From positions 80,841,235 to 80,905,234 of the forward strand of contig OY829326.1 in assembly GCA_963691655.1 (NCBI GenBank): 64,000 bases of DNA. The letters are read 5' to 3'. The position numbers and the translations under genes were made by a program. The notes beneath the pieces were generated by a model. The model saw nothing but the letters and a program-made list of their open reading frames with translations, was not told the origin of the DNA and ran no database searches. This stretch comes from Toxonevra muliebris. Lineage: Eukaryota; Arthropoda; Insecta; Diptera; Pallopteridae. Shown in pieces: positions 10,975 to 23,300 of this stretch; the stretch's first letter is position 1; every line of letters starts with the position of its first letter.

Positions 10975-13405
10975 ATTAAATAAGTTATAAATTTCGATCA
11001 GACCTCAGCAAGCAATTCAGCTTCTATATATGCTATTATTTGCCTACAAATCTGTGATAAAAATTAAAAACAGCCTAACTCGACTTAAGTTGGAAAATAT
11101 TTTTTCATATATTTTGCATTATAATTCGCAATAGAATTTTTAAATAAATTTTAGAATTATATATCGTTTCCAGAATGGTCTTTGATTTGAGCAGGGTCAT
11201 TCCGTAATATTTCGATTCAAAGCTATCAAGCTCGGCTTGCAAGAAAATTAATTTAAGCTGTCATTCATAAATAATATTAAGTTTATTATAAAAAATCCAT
11301 AAAAATTAATTTTTTTTTTCTGAAAACGTTTTAGCTGACTTTTAACAGTTTAGCAAAAACATAAGCAAGAAGGAAATATAATATAATTTGAAGCAAATAA
11401 AGTTGAAAGTTCACAGCGGAAATTCAATTTAATTACATTCAAAAAAAGTTAATAAAATAAAGATAAGTAGAAAATAAAAAAAATGTATCACACTAGTCTT
11501 TCTTACTCAGAATGATAAAAATGGAAATTTTAAAAATGCATTTTCAGAATTGCGTAGAAGATAAATGTAACTATTTACAATGCCTGTCTGTATGCGTGTG
11601 TTTCGTATCTCTTATACCCAGCAAAAAAACGTGAAACCACTTCTGCAAAAATTACAAAAAATTGATTCTACACTAGTTTAGAATTCATTCGGGATAATTT
11701 AAAAACTCTATGCATTTTTCAATGACATCAATTTTATTGAATCTCCAGTTAAATTGACTCCTTGAAGAGCACTTAGAATGGATTATACGATAGAGTTACC
11801 ATAGAAACAATTTCTTGGAAGTCATCACTTCTGAATGCAATTCTACTGAGATCTACAAGATTTATTGTATACCTCTCTTCTCCGTCTAGTATCATACCTA
11901 AATTACTTCATTTAGCCACATCATTCTTAAAAAACCAATTTCACAAGTTTACAAGGAATTCCTCACCGAACCAAAACCAACTTTATAAATTATAATTTTA
12001 TGCTTTTTACATTTTTAGGCTCTTTTTTACCCCAGAAACACATATTGCATAATTGTAGGTTAGAAATAATTTGGAATTGCCTTCCAATATTAACCTTTTA
12101 TGAAAGAGCTATCAAAATTTTTTCAAAGAGTCTATCTTGTAACCACAATGAAGCAAAAAAGCAATTTTTCGATCTTCGCGAAACCATGATATGTTCACAT
12201 CTGACATTTAGTTACAATATAAGTACACTATTTCCAGGTAGTAAAATAAATTTACAAAACCGTCCGCACACAATTTGGCAATGTACTTTTTTGTCGGTTG
12301 CAATTACAGTTTGATTCAAGGATTTCCACTTTCTGCCGAAGACTAAGTTTCGTTTTGTTCTTTGTTTTAACTTTTCTGCTATTATTTAACCAATTTTGTA
12401 AAATATTACAACGAACAGCCTTTTTTTTTGAGACCTCACAATTTTTTTATGATCTCTCTACAACATTTCTTAAGATTTGGAATCGATAAAACCTCAAGTA
12501 AAACTTATAGATGTGTTCCATGACATTGCCTGGAACCGACGCAGCAAAAAAGCTACGATTTTTGGCATCATCACATTTTCCTTTAAAAAAGTTGGTTTTG
12601 AGAAATAACTTTGTTGAGTTTTGTCAACTAGTATCATCATATAATAGCCAGGATGTTAGTTCAGTTATTTTTGAGTGGATCAATATCCACAAACTTCTAA
12701 GATATGTTCTGATGATTTTTCTTTCTGAAAAAATTACAGAACGATTTTTTTTTTCACTGGGATATGCACTCATAAATGTGAGTGTATGCAGATTTGTGAA
12801 ATTTGAATGAAATTTTATATTAGAATATTATGAAAATATTTTTCAAGTTTTCACTTTTTTTGGTTCGTTTTTATGTTAGTAAAATAAAAGAATCCCCAAG
12901 ATGGCTGCAAAAAAAGAAGCAGGGGAAATAAAATAAAAATTTCAATGAGGGAGAGGGAGAGAGAGCACAAAGAGTATTGTAGGTAAAACTTATGAAGTAT
13001 TCACATTAGTTTTGAAATAATATTTTTAATATGCTTTTTTTTAATATGTAATACTTCTGTACGAAAAAGTTATTTAACCTTAGAAAATATAGCATCAAAC
13101 AACTTTTAAAAAATCTACAAAATCGCAAATTTTTCTAATTATCATACAAATCGAATGAAAAACATCATTAAAATTACTCCAAAACATTCATCATCTCGAA
13201 TCTGTTAGAAAATTTTAATGGAAAAAGCAATATATCGACAAATTTTTCCATACAATATACGATTTTTAAAGGTTTATTCAAAGCAATGCAACCCACGCAC
13301 GACAATCGTAAGAGTTGAAATATTTTGGAAATCCTCATAAAAAAAATCGAGGTCAATATTTAGAGTGGTACAAAAACAACATTTTCCATGATAATGTACT
13401 TTAAT
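10975..13405. other. mub: Intron 1 stretch, no identified gene
   Basis: AT-rich. Small reading frames at 12000-12314 and 12511-12810 are not recognised and lack family motifs. The word CAGCCTAACTCGACTTAAG near 11070 recurs slightly changed near 20490, so part of this is an old dispersed repeat. Confidence 0.5.
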
Positions 13406-13410
13406 GTCGG

Positions 13411-13500
13411 TACATACAGTGGCTCAAAAAAGTGATAGAATAAGGGGAACATTTTAGGAGCACGATAAATAATCCAAGAATGGCGTCAAATCAAAAAGTA
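13411..13500 (+). mobile_element. Possible solo end of a Tc1/mariner-type element
   Basis: TA followed by CAGTGGCTCAAAAAAGTGAT looks like the tip of a Tc1-type element. No inverted partner was found, so this is a fragment at best. Confidence 0.35.
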
Positions 13501-15019
13501 ACACCGTAATTAAGTATCTTTTTTTCAAGATGTACATGTCTGGAAGTTTGTGAAATCAATTAATATCTTCAGGTTCCAAAAGGATCTTAAGACCAAGTTT
13601 GCCATTATTCTGGTATTTGTAAGGAGCCATAACAGAACAGAGCTGCGAAATTTGGAAAAAAAAATTTGGTTGGCAATTTTTTAAAAATCAAAGTTCTAAA
13701 TTGTGTTCGTTTAGATGAGTAGAAACTTTTCTGTTTTTTCTGCTTTTCGATTTGACTCTATTCTTGTCTATTTATCGTTGTTACGTTGCGTTACGACCAG
13801 GGGGGAGGTGTCAAAGTTGGTCAAAAATTTCATAACGTAATATGTGACCGGGCCCTTAGATGGTAACAAGAAAGTTAAAGAAAATATCAAAATAAAATAA
13901 TAATTGAGAAATATAAAACAAAAGTTGCACTGTTCCATTACGGCCATTCCAAAAAAATCGAAACCAGATAAGTCGGCTACGAACTTAAAAAAAGAAAAAT
14001 GCAAGACATGATTTTAAAGAGTACCCAATCAAGTTTACGAAAACACCTATGACAAATAAATCTATTAGTTTCCGTAATTTTTACGAGCAACCAGTATTTT
14101 TCAGTTTTTTAACAAGCCTAGCTCGTGGAAATAGTAACAGATGATTGTAAAGTGAGATTATGTTTTAATAGTGTTTACCATGCACGTTTTTTCGCCGATG
14201 TTGTTTTCTTGAAAAGCAAGTTGTAAATACTTGCAATAAGGATTTAAATAATTGTAAGTTCAGTGTCCTCTCCGTTACCAAAAAATAAGAAATTTTGTTA
14301 TAGATGGCATGCGCGATTTTGAGTACAAAGCTAACTTAAAGTCATTGTCGTTGTGTAAGTTTTTCCGAATTTTATAATCAACGAAAGTGGTAAAAACAGG
14401 GTAACGGAGAGGACAAAAAATCCCCTTGGCAAGTTAAGAATTTCGAATTTGTGTAATCTTGACGAAGATTTGGGTTTTTCATACATCGAATGGAACACTT
14501 TTGCTGCTTGACACAGTAAGGGTGGGGTTGCTGGTGGTTTGTACGAAAGTGAGGTCCGAAAATCTGAATGTTCACGTAGCGTTGAAACGCTTCCACAAAA
14601 CAAACATTATTTTTGTTGAGGAGAAAGAAGTTGCGGCAAATACATCTTTTTAGGATTTGCGATTTGAAAGATGCATAAAAATCGAGTGCGTTCACGAGGG
14701 TAGGAAAATCGGCCTCGCACCATTTCATTCTTTTCGGAAATTAGACAAGTTCTACATTTTTGCGTCTGAGTCTTCAAATTCGAAGAAACACAGAACTCAG
14801 GCTGTATATTCAAATCAGCAAAACGTAGGCGGTTCTGTGACTTGTGATAAGAGAAGTGAAAATGTGTTTATAGAAGAAGAGGTTTTGAGGTTTTGCGAAC
14901 GACTCGAAGTAAGCGCGTGGCTTGAAAATCCTCACACGATGTCAATCGCACCTTCTACTAGGCATATCCATCTGCAGTCATTTTCACTTTTTGCCATGTT
15001 GTGTTTTTATTTTTTATTT

Positions 15020-15350
15020 CTAGATGTTTTGAACGTCTCCAAGTGCTTTTTGGGCGCTGATGTTGTTAATTCGCATGGCTTTGATCTTCTTGATGTTCAT
15101 CTCGAGGCCCACGTTGCGTGACGCTCTTATTACATGATGAGTACTCGCTTGCATGTCGCTGAGCTTGTGCGAGAACAGATATACCATATATTGTCTGCAA
15201 AATCCAAATCCTCGAGTTGATATGTGGGACTCCATGTTATGTCCCTCTTTTGAGAGCATACGGCTGTCATTACTTCGTCAAGCAATATTGCAAAAGGAAG
15301 GGGTGAAAGTGGGCATCCTTGTTTGACTCCTGCGTTAGTGATGAATGGCT
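15020..15350 (-). pseudogene. Non-LTR reverse transcriptase relic
   Basis: The minus strand reads NAGVKQGCPLSPLPFAILL, then LEDLDFADNIW, then after a frame change LFSHKLSDMQASTH and NVGLEMNIKKIKAMRINN. These are RT motifs B (GVKQGCPLSP), C (FADN in place of FADD) and the following KxKxMRIN segment. The active-site change and frameshifts show a dead fragment of about 110 codons. The clade cannot be fixed by eye. Confidence 0.8.
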
Positions 15351-15706
15351 CGCTGATAGTATTCCCATAGTTCGATGTTGTGGAGTTATTATTTATATCA
15401 CTTTCGTTTTAATTTTTTAGTTTCAAACTTAATTTTCATAAAAGTTGTAAATTACTTAAATTACTGTACGCTCAATGCAATTAGCAAAATTTTGTACGTA
15501 ACTGAGTCATCTTCAATTTTTCCCTTTAGTTTAAATACCTGTTCATTGGTGACGTATGCATTAAAGATGTAGTTGGTTGTGTACCAAACTGGTATACTTC
15601 ATATGAATTTACTTTGCTTTAAATAAATATCTATTAATTTTATTTACTTTGTAATTACTTAGGAACATTTCGTCGTCTGACAATTGTTTTGGCGTATGTG
15701 TGTACG

Positions 15707-16666
15707 CAGGGCCATAGCCAGGATTTTTTTTCATTCGACGAAAATATTCACATAAAATTTTTATGAAACTGATTTTTAAATAAAATAAATTAAATACGAT
15801 TATACATTTGATGGACCCTATCAGACTAGGGAGAAAAGTGGATAAATGTCTTGAAGCTTTAGGAAAAATTTTTGTTCCCGAATTTTCTTAATCTTAACCT
15901 AAAAAAAATGACCGAAAATGACAAAAAAAATTCACAGAATAATCAATTTAAATTTTTTCAAATAAATATTATTCAATGTGGATTCCAATACATTTATCGT
16001 GAAAGACATAATTTCGATAACTCATTGACTTGCCATTACTGATAATGAACCTAACCTCAAAAAAATGATCAAAAATGCCAAAAATAGTTAGAGACTAATT
16101 TTTTTTCAAATGATTATCAGTGGGAATATGGGCCATTATCAATGATGAGGAGTCCGGATGAGGTTGGCATGTATTCCCTAAATTCGTGCAGTCACAGCAT
16201 TGAAATTTTCCGAGTCGGGTGCTCTGAGCAATAATGGGTTAAAGGATTAATTATATTTTAAGATTAAGAACTTTGAATCTTATTCAATAACATTGTCCTG
16301 CATGGGTTTAGTGAATTGTTCCTAGTGTTTGCGTATGAATTTTTCATGCTGAACACGAATCTGAGGTCAAAAACTTCCCATTACGTCACGTTTTAGAAAA
16401 ATGGGGTTGAAACCCCTGAAAATACCGTTTTTGCCATGTAGCACCACTTCGTACGATTTCAATTCAAATTTATTTTTAAATTTTTTCTTTTATTTGACTT
16501 TTTGGAAAGAAACCGATTAAAAAATATTTAAAAATCATTCAATAGATTTTATTTTGACTTTTTTCCATCCACTGGCAATCAATATCAAAAATTAGGAAAA
16601 AGTTTTCACATTTCGAGGGGGGCGGGGGGTCAGAACCCCCAAAACCTCCCCCCTAAATACGGCCTT
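15707..16666. mobile_element. 960 bp non-autonomous element with 8-9 bp target duplication
   Basis: Tips CAGGGCCATAGCCAGG (left) and, inverted, CAAGGCCGTATTTAGG (right) match at most positions. The 9-mer GTGTGTACG lies directly outside both ends (15698-15706 and 16667-16675). The right end has a G-rich run at about 16616-16630. An 8-9 bp duplication fits a hAT or Mutator-like element. There is no coding capacity. Part of its interior matches the repeat at 5942-6470. It sits inside the 3.25 kb element and is therefore younger. Confidence 0.75.
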
Positions 16667-17297
16667 GTGTGTACGTATTCCTATACCTATACGCCAACAC
16701 AATTCAGGTGACGATTTACAATTTTCAGATATTAAACATTTGCTAAGACGATTCTCCATATAACATAAAAATGTAAGAGAGCGATCGTACTTGTCGTCTC
16801 CGTCACTATTGGCTGTTCTCTCCGTTACTTTTCCCATGTTTTTTCTCTCATTATGCAATTATTTTTCAGCGAAACCATTAGGATTTTCGTAAGTTACAAA
16901 GGTCCATGACTCGTCAAACAAAAAATTCGACTTTACAGCTCGCTGGCATTCGCAGAATTTGGGACTTGAAATCGAAAATAAAGATTTCCCATATCGTACG
17001 CGTCCTCTCCGTTACCCAATTTATTGATCTATAACTTAGACGGACTCATTATTTTTTTAACGAAACTTTGGTGGTAAGAACTTGTTATCGGACCCTCAAA
17101 AGCCCCCTAGTATCAAAGGAAAATATCATTTCCTTGTATGAGATCAATATCATTTTAAGAGTCCACTTGTCCTCTCCGTTACTTTGGAATGGCCGATTAC
17201 TAAAAAATTTATAAAGTCAGAATTAAAATTGAAAAAGTTGACGATTTCCATTCCATAATAGAACAGATAGTTTTGTTTTTTGCATTATACACTAAAA

Positions 17298-17619
17298 CAG
17301 AGGTTCTCAACTGTATTCAACCAGCGCCCCTTTTTTCGAATTCTTTGTAGTCCCACGCCCCCCTCCGCCCTTCCAAAGTTATGACAAAAATATACAAAAA
17401 AATATAACAGATCTACAGAAACAAGAGATTTCTTATATTGGTAGTATTTCGTTGTCACAGCACCTAACAGCTGATCGAGTCAATACCGTATTTGTTTCAA
17501 TTGTATTTTTATGGTACCAAATCAAAAAATCAGTGCGGAGTATTTTTGTTATGTTTGTGGTGGGTAAATTCTTAAAAAAAAGGGCAAAGTCCCAACGCGC
17601 CACCACTTGAGAACCAATG
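17298..17619. mobile_element. hAT MITE (CAGAGGTTCTCAA family)
   Basis: Left tip CAGAGGTTCTCAAC, right tip TTGAGAACCAATG inverted. A perfect 8 bp target duplication CACTAAAA is at 17290-17297 and 17620-17627. GCGCCCC and GGCGCG-type words lie inside the ends. At 322 bp it has no coding capacity. The GGTTCTCAA tip is common in hAT elements. Confidence 0.88.
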
Positions 17620-17639
17620 CACTAAAACTTTTGTCGCGA

Positions 17640-19970
17640 TTTTCTCGCCTTTAAAAATCATACATTTTTAATAACGTCCAAAGAAGCCCAAACAAAACAT
17701 TAAGTTTGGAATTGGTATCGGATATGTGGATATTCAACATACCTAAATATTTACATATGTAAACTGATTTATGAATCTCAATGGATGCATAAAATACTAA
17801 AGTGCAAACTTTTTGTTGTTGCTTAGAATCTAACATTGGCAAGGTCAAATATTAAAATTCGTATATTCTGAAATTTTTAACAGCTGAAAATAATGTTAAA
17901 TAAAATCTACATACACTAATTAAATTACATGAAATTGTTACTTTTAGTAAAAAAAAATGATTTAATCTCACACTTCGTCGTATTGTTAATTTTCAAGTAA
18001 AAAAGAGCAAGACAAAATAAAAATGTTGAAAACATGAAAATTTTTCAAAACAATGCATCAAAGAATCTGAAATATCACAGCCAGCCCGTCCAGATACAAA
18101 CACACAATAGTTTCTAGAAGATTAAAAGTAAATCATCATGATATTTTAATTAGACAAATGCCGACAACAGCGACACCTTTGTGCAAATTTCGCAACCATG
18201 ATGCACTTGACTGAAACTAATTAACTAATCGCGATGGCGATGGCGACGACGATGAACGTATACGAAAATCTATACCTACATATATTCAATTAACAAGCGA
18301 AACAAAAAATTAAACAATTGGAACGAGGAACAAGTAAACTAAACTAAGTAGTAGGAGTATTACAAATAAATATTCCACATTAAAGGAAATTGGAAATTTC
18401 TTACTATGCATTTGCATTTAATGTACAATAAGTAAATCAATTTGAGGGTACATAAAGTTAGAAAAGATTCTCTCAAAGAAAAAGAAGGGAGTTATATTAA
18501 TTGCAACAAAAATGTAATGATGAAAATTTAAATAATTGTCAAATTTGCACGTCTATCTGCTTACTTCATACTACTAGCATATCCAAGGGAAGGGTTAAAA
18601 CTTCTCAAATTGAATCCAAGAGCGGGCATAGCCCTTTCCCCTTTCCTCTCTTACCAATGAAAGAGTCATACCTTTTGATTGCTGCTCATGATTCAAACTA
18701 AATTTTAAAGGAATAAGAAAAAATTAAAATCCCTCTATAGGCAATCTCTGGATCCGCTAGCAAGCGGTACGAAAATTAAATTGTTAGCTTTGAATTTAAA
18801 AATTAATAGTTTCTTTTTTTAATTTTCATTACAAATAGTTTTTCTTTTTTTTAATTTGTAATAAAATATGAAAAAATATGTTTAAAATGTTAAAAACAAT
18901 ATAATTTCCACACCACAACTGCAGGTTCTTTTATTTTAAAAATTTTCATCAATGGAAAAAGAAGATAAAGAATGCAAACAAAACAATATTATGGATCAAG
19001 GATTGATAACATGAATATTTGCAGTGATGCAATTTCAGCGATCGTAGCGACATATTTCAACAATATCAATAATACTAACTGAAAATTAGTAGAACCAAAA
19101 TAAATAAATCACTGCATATTTTTTCTTATGCAAACTTACATAGCTCAGCCCCTTGCGAATTTCACTTTATCGCTATATCGCTGTATTGAAAAAAAAAATC
19201 CGAAGAAGATTATCTCGAAGGTTGACAACAACAAACACCAGCAGCAGCAAAAACGACACCAGAAAGACACTCCTCAATGTTGCTCCTGTTGCTTGGGTTG
19301 TTGATGCTGTTGCACTTGTTCAAATTAAATAAAATTATGTCGTTGTTGTTGTAAAATAATTTCATCAAAATTGCAAATGAATTATAAATTTTTCTTATTC
19401 GCTTTCGAAACATTTTTTTTTTTTGGTTTTCAATGATTTTCTCTCATTTTTTGTTCGCTTTTGTCATCGTGGTTACTTTGTATTTTAATTTTTGCTGCGT
19501 ATTATGCTCAGCGCGGGAAAAGTAATTTATTTGTACTTCGGTGCACAGTGCAATTGCAGGCTGTGACAAAACGACGACAACGACTGCAACAGCAGCAGTA
19601 GCGGTAACTACGGCAACGACAACGACACATGTTGCAAAACCATCATCATGTGTCATTGTCAGTTGGAAATTTTTAGTTTTTTGTATTTTTTTTCTCCTCT
19701 TTTGTCTACTAATTTGGTTCTCACAGATTGAAAATTGTGCACCATCAATTTTAATATGTACTTGTATAAAATATTTTATAGTATGTAGTATTTTTTTGTA
19801 TCTTTGCGATACGCTTTTGAATAAAAACATATTTTATTTTTCATTAAATATTCACTCAGATTATTGAAATTATTTTTTTGTTGTTGTTTTGTTTACTCCC
19901 AAGTGCATTTCTTATGCATATTCAAATTTTTTCAAAAAAAGGGGGAAAGGCGCAATTATGGGTGCCAAAA
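17640..19970. other. mub: Intron 1 stretch, no identified gene
   Basis: AT-rich with CAG/CAA and ACGACAACG triplet-rich sections at 19220-19330 and 19565-19630. These translate as polyT/polyA or polyV runs that are shadows of repeats. Nothing else recognised. Confidence 0.5.
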
Positions 19971-19982
19971 AAAAAAAACTGC

Positions 19983-20325
19983 AGTCAACCTTCGATAACG
20001 TGAACATCCACTAACGTAAGCATCCATTGACGTGAACAAATTTTTTCTCCATTCTAAAATGTGAACAAAACTCTGAAAGCTCTAAAACGTGAACAAAAGT
20101 TCTTAGAAATTATGTATCAATTTTCATGATTTCAGTGAGTTCGGGAATCCTCTAGATATGTTTACTACAAGAACTTTAGAGAAAAAGTAATATTTAAGGT
20201 GAAGATAATTTTGTGATAAGATCATAAAGTTTCTGTTATTTTTTTCAACAATCGCAAACGTGAACAATCTCTTAAACGTGAACACCTTGGGTTTTTATTA
20301 GTTCACGTTTTCGAGCGTTGACTGT
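19983..20325. mobile_element. Foldback element with CAGTCAAC...AACGTGAAC ends
   Basis: Left end CAGTCAACCTTCGATAACG(TGAAC) is inverted at the right as GTTCACGTTTTCGAGCG then TTGACTG, followed by TATA. AACGTGAACA or close variants recur at least five times inside. CAGTCAAC tips with TA flanks resemble pogo/Tigger-type MITEs, although the left flank is CTG rather than TA. Non-coding, about 343 bp. Confidence 0.7.
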
Positions 20326-20329
20326 ATAT

Positions 20330-23300
20330 AAAAATAGTGATAGTTATCCTATCTTTGTTTTAAGCAAGCTAATTAACATTTTTTTGTATTATTAATATTT
20401 TTTTTTAGGTAGATTTGAAAGTTAAACTGCTAACTGTCCCAATTATTTTTCACATCACTGTATATGTGGTAAAAATAACAAATAGCCTAACCCGACTTAA
20501 GAGAGAATGTACACTTAGAATGGTAAAAAAAAAAATTGATTTGTTAATTTTGAAGCTTGAGGTCTGGTGTAAATTTCAAGTAAAAAATCAAAGATATGAC
20601 GGCTGCTTGTGGCCACTGAGTAGCCGGATAAGATAGGTAGAACAAGTCATTGCTCAACTTTAAAACGCGTTTTCCTCGAAACCACTTTTTTCAAATCGAT
20701 GACCCAAATACACAAACTGAAAAAAAAATAAGCATTAGCTCTTCATTTTTGCCATCAGAATTGCTTCTTTCTGTCTTGTTTTTTGAAATATTTTTGAAAT
20801 GCCTCAAAAATCTGAAAAAAAAAATTACGGTCCTTGGTGTTCATTAACATATCGATAAGTACCAACATGCAGCCCTAACTTACGTGCACTTCCCCTATCG
20901 AATACAAATTGAAAAAATACTGGAATCGTTGTATCGAGCTAAAAGGAGATTATTTTCTCCCCAATTATGAATGAAATATCGTCAGGAATTTTTTTTATTT
21001 TTCTGTTCGCGTTTTAGAAATATATTTCATTTCTCTGTAAGTTTTCTCTACTTTAAAAATAGGAAAAAAAAAAAATCTTTGCGTAATGATTGAGAACAGT
21101 AAAGCTCTTTTATGCCGCTTTTGAAGACCTTGTCAGAACCTCCAAAAAGGAAACGCGGGGAATGAAGATTACAGCCTATTATTTTACATAAGGAATTTAC
21201 GAATAAGAAACGAAATCAAAAGATGAGATTGGACTATAATCAGTATTCCTTATCACAACTGTGTATTTTTCAAGAATTTTTATGAAGTCAAATAGGACGA
21301 GGTATTGCCTAGCATGCAATGACTACAATTGGACAATATCATGTTTGAGAAATAAGTATGGCAGATATTATGGAAAATAGCTGAAATAAGTTTTAATCGT
21401 GAGTCATGATTGGCAGCCTAGCAGCCAACGGTAGTTCCGATCTAAAATAATAAGGTTGCTCTTGTACTAACTGAAAACTCTGATTGCTAGTGTGATTCCA
21501 TCACTCAACTGGGTGATTTTCAAGTGGCTTTCGCTTATTAAGATAGACAAGTGAGCTTACTCTCCATGCGTTTGTTCTTTTGCTTTCTTTGATTTTGGAA
21601 ATCAAAGAAAAATAATTGCAAAATCGGCTGCTACCATCGCCAATATTTTCAGAGCAAAACTTCTTCTTCTGAATTTGGATTCGAAATTCACCCTAACCTA
21701 TTCTCGAGAAAAAATTAACCTTTTCGAGAACTTAAATCTCCGGGAGTATTTAGAACTGGGGTGTGTGGATGTATATTAAATGAATATATGCAAAATAAAA
21801 AACCGAGTATTTATTGTAAAGTTACAAATTTTCTTTTTACAGCTCTGAAAAATGGTTTTGTCAATCCCACTGACATTTACATCAATTTCTAAAACGTTAC
21901 AATGTGATTTGAAGCTGCTACAATTAATTAGATTTATTTGGGCCCATATCTGTACCTCTTATTCTATTATTATTTCGTACTCGAATATAACAAAAAAAAA
22001 CAACATTTATTTTTAATAGAAGAACATGCTATGTTTTTAATTAGGTACTTATTCCTTCTATTTCTTCTTCACTTTTTATTTTCTATTTAATTTTATTTTT
22101 ATGAATTTTTCTATTTTGTTTTTCTTCGGTTATTTGCATAAATGGCGTGTTGCCAATTATCGAAAATTGTTTTGTTGTACTTTGAGTACATTTTTACAAT
22201 TTCTACTACTGCATTCACTCATTCTTTCCCCCTACTGTCTTTCTCTAAGAACACCACCATTCGCTAAGTGCTACTTACGTATATATGTGCTTCACCACTA
22301 CCACACTCACACATTTTGAAAAACAAACATACAAAAGAAATAAACGAATAGTGTTTAATATTTATTATTATTATTATTTTTAAATGCGATCAAATGCAAA
22401 TTTGCACGCTTTTTTCTGCATTTATTTTATTTTATAAATTTTTAAGATCATTTTATTTTCTATACCTAATATTTATGGGTCTGGCTTCCTTGTCATTGAA
22501 TTTCTAGAATATAAAAATAACTTGCATGCAGTTTATTTGGCATTTTAACACAAATACTTATTTGTATTTTAAAATTTTTATCAGTATTCAAATTATAATA
22601 ATTTTAAATAATAAGAAATAATTTTAATTCTAATTTGTTTTGGCGCTGGGATTTTGCAAACGGTGGCTGGGTGATTCCAAAGATAGCTGAATAAAAAAAA
22701 TAGATTTAACGTTTTATACAAAGCAAAAGTGAAAAACTGCTTTCCAAATTGTATGCGATGCTCAAAATTATTTCAAAATAATTTGTGTCACACGCAGAAA
22801 ATAATAAAATGCCAGCTGTTGTAATACAATATCTCGAATAGCCTCCACAATATGAAATTCTAAAGCTGAAATACTGCCAAATTTATCGCCAATCTATCTT
22901 AATTTGCACTATCATTACTTATAGAAAACCTGTTGTAATCTTTAGCAGTTAGGTAATTTAATATTAATATGCACATACTTAATTTTTATATTTTATTATT
23001 TAATTTTATAAAAATTCTGCAGAATTCAACAAACTGACATCTGACATTTTCCTTCCCCAGAATCTCACATTTTTAAATAACAAAGTTTGTATTTTCTTTG
23101 TAACCACTTAACCCATTTTACTGCTCTGTATCAAAAAAGTATTCACAAGATATAAACAATAACTAATACTCTTGAAGTTGATTGCGTTTACAAAACTGAA
23201 CGAACCTTTCACAATAATCCGAAATAATCGAAATGATAAAATCTTCGCCGATAAAAATAAAAAATAAAAAAATGCGTATTTATTTTTTGACAGATTTTAC

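Larger units (their letters stand above)
13941..17195. mobile_element. 3.25 kb element with CGGCCATTCCAAA ends and repeated CTCTCCGTTAC motifs
   Basis: The left end CGGCCATTCCAAA at 13941 is matched inverted by TTTGGAATGGCCG ending at 17195. ATTA lies directly outside both ends (13937-13940 and 17196-17199). Inside, the 14-mer GTCCTCTCCGTTAC occurs at 14265, 17002 and 17169, inverted at 14401-14414, with variants at 16815 and about 16793. Clustering near both ends resembles subterminal transposase-binding repeats. Reading frames at 14331-15121 on either strand are not recognisable. A LINE relic (15020-15350) and a second transposon (15707-16666) lie inside. The superfamily is unknown. Confidence 0.6.

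Noticed and set aside
12000..12810. Frames at 12000-12314 and 12511-12810 as a small host gene
   Set aside because: No recognisable domain, no conserved-looking composition and no splice structure that joins them convincingly.
14331..15121. Frames on both strands between 14331 and 15121 as a transposase gene
   Set aside because: No catalytic or domain motif in either strand and no agreement on direction. Left as unassigned interior of the 13941-17195 element.
19444..19867. Frames of 108-128 codons on both strands with Thr/Ala or Val/Ala runs
   Set aside because: They translate ACGACAACG-type triplet repeats; amino-acid runs reflect the repeat, not a protein.
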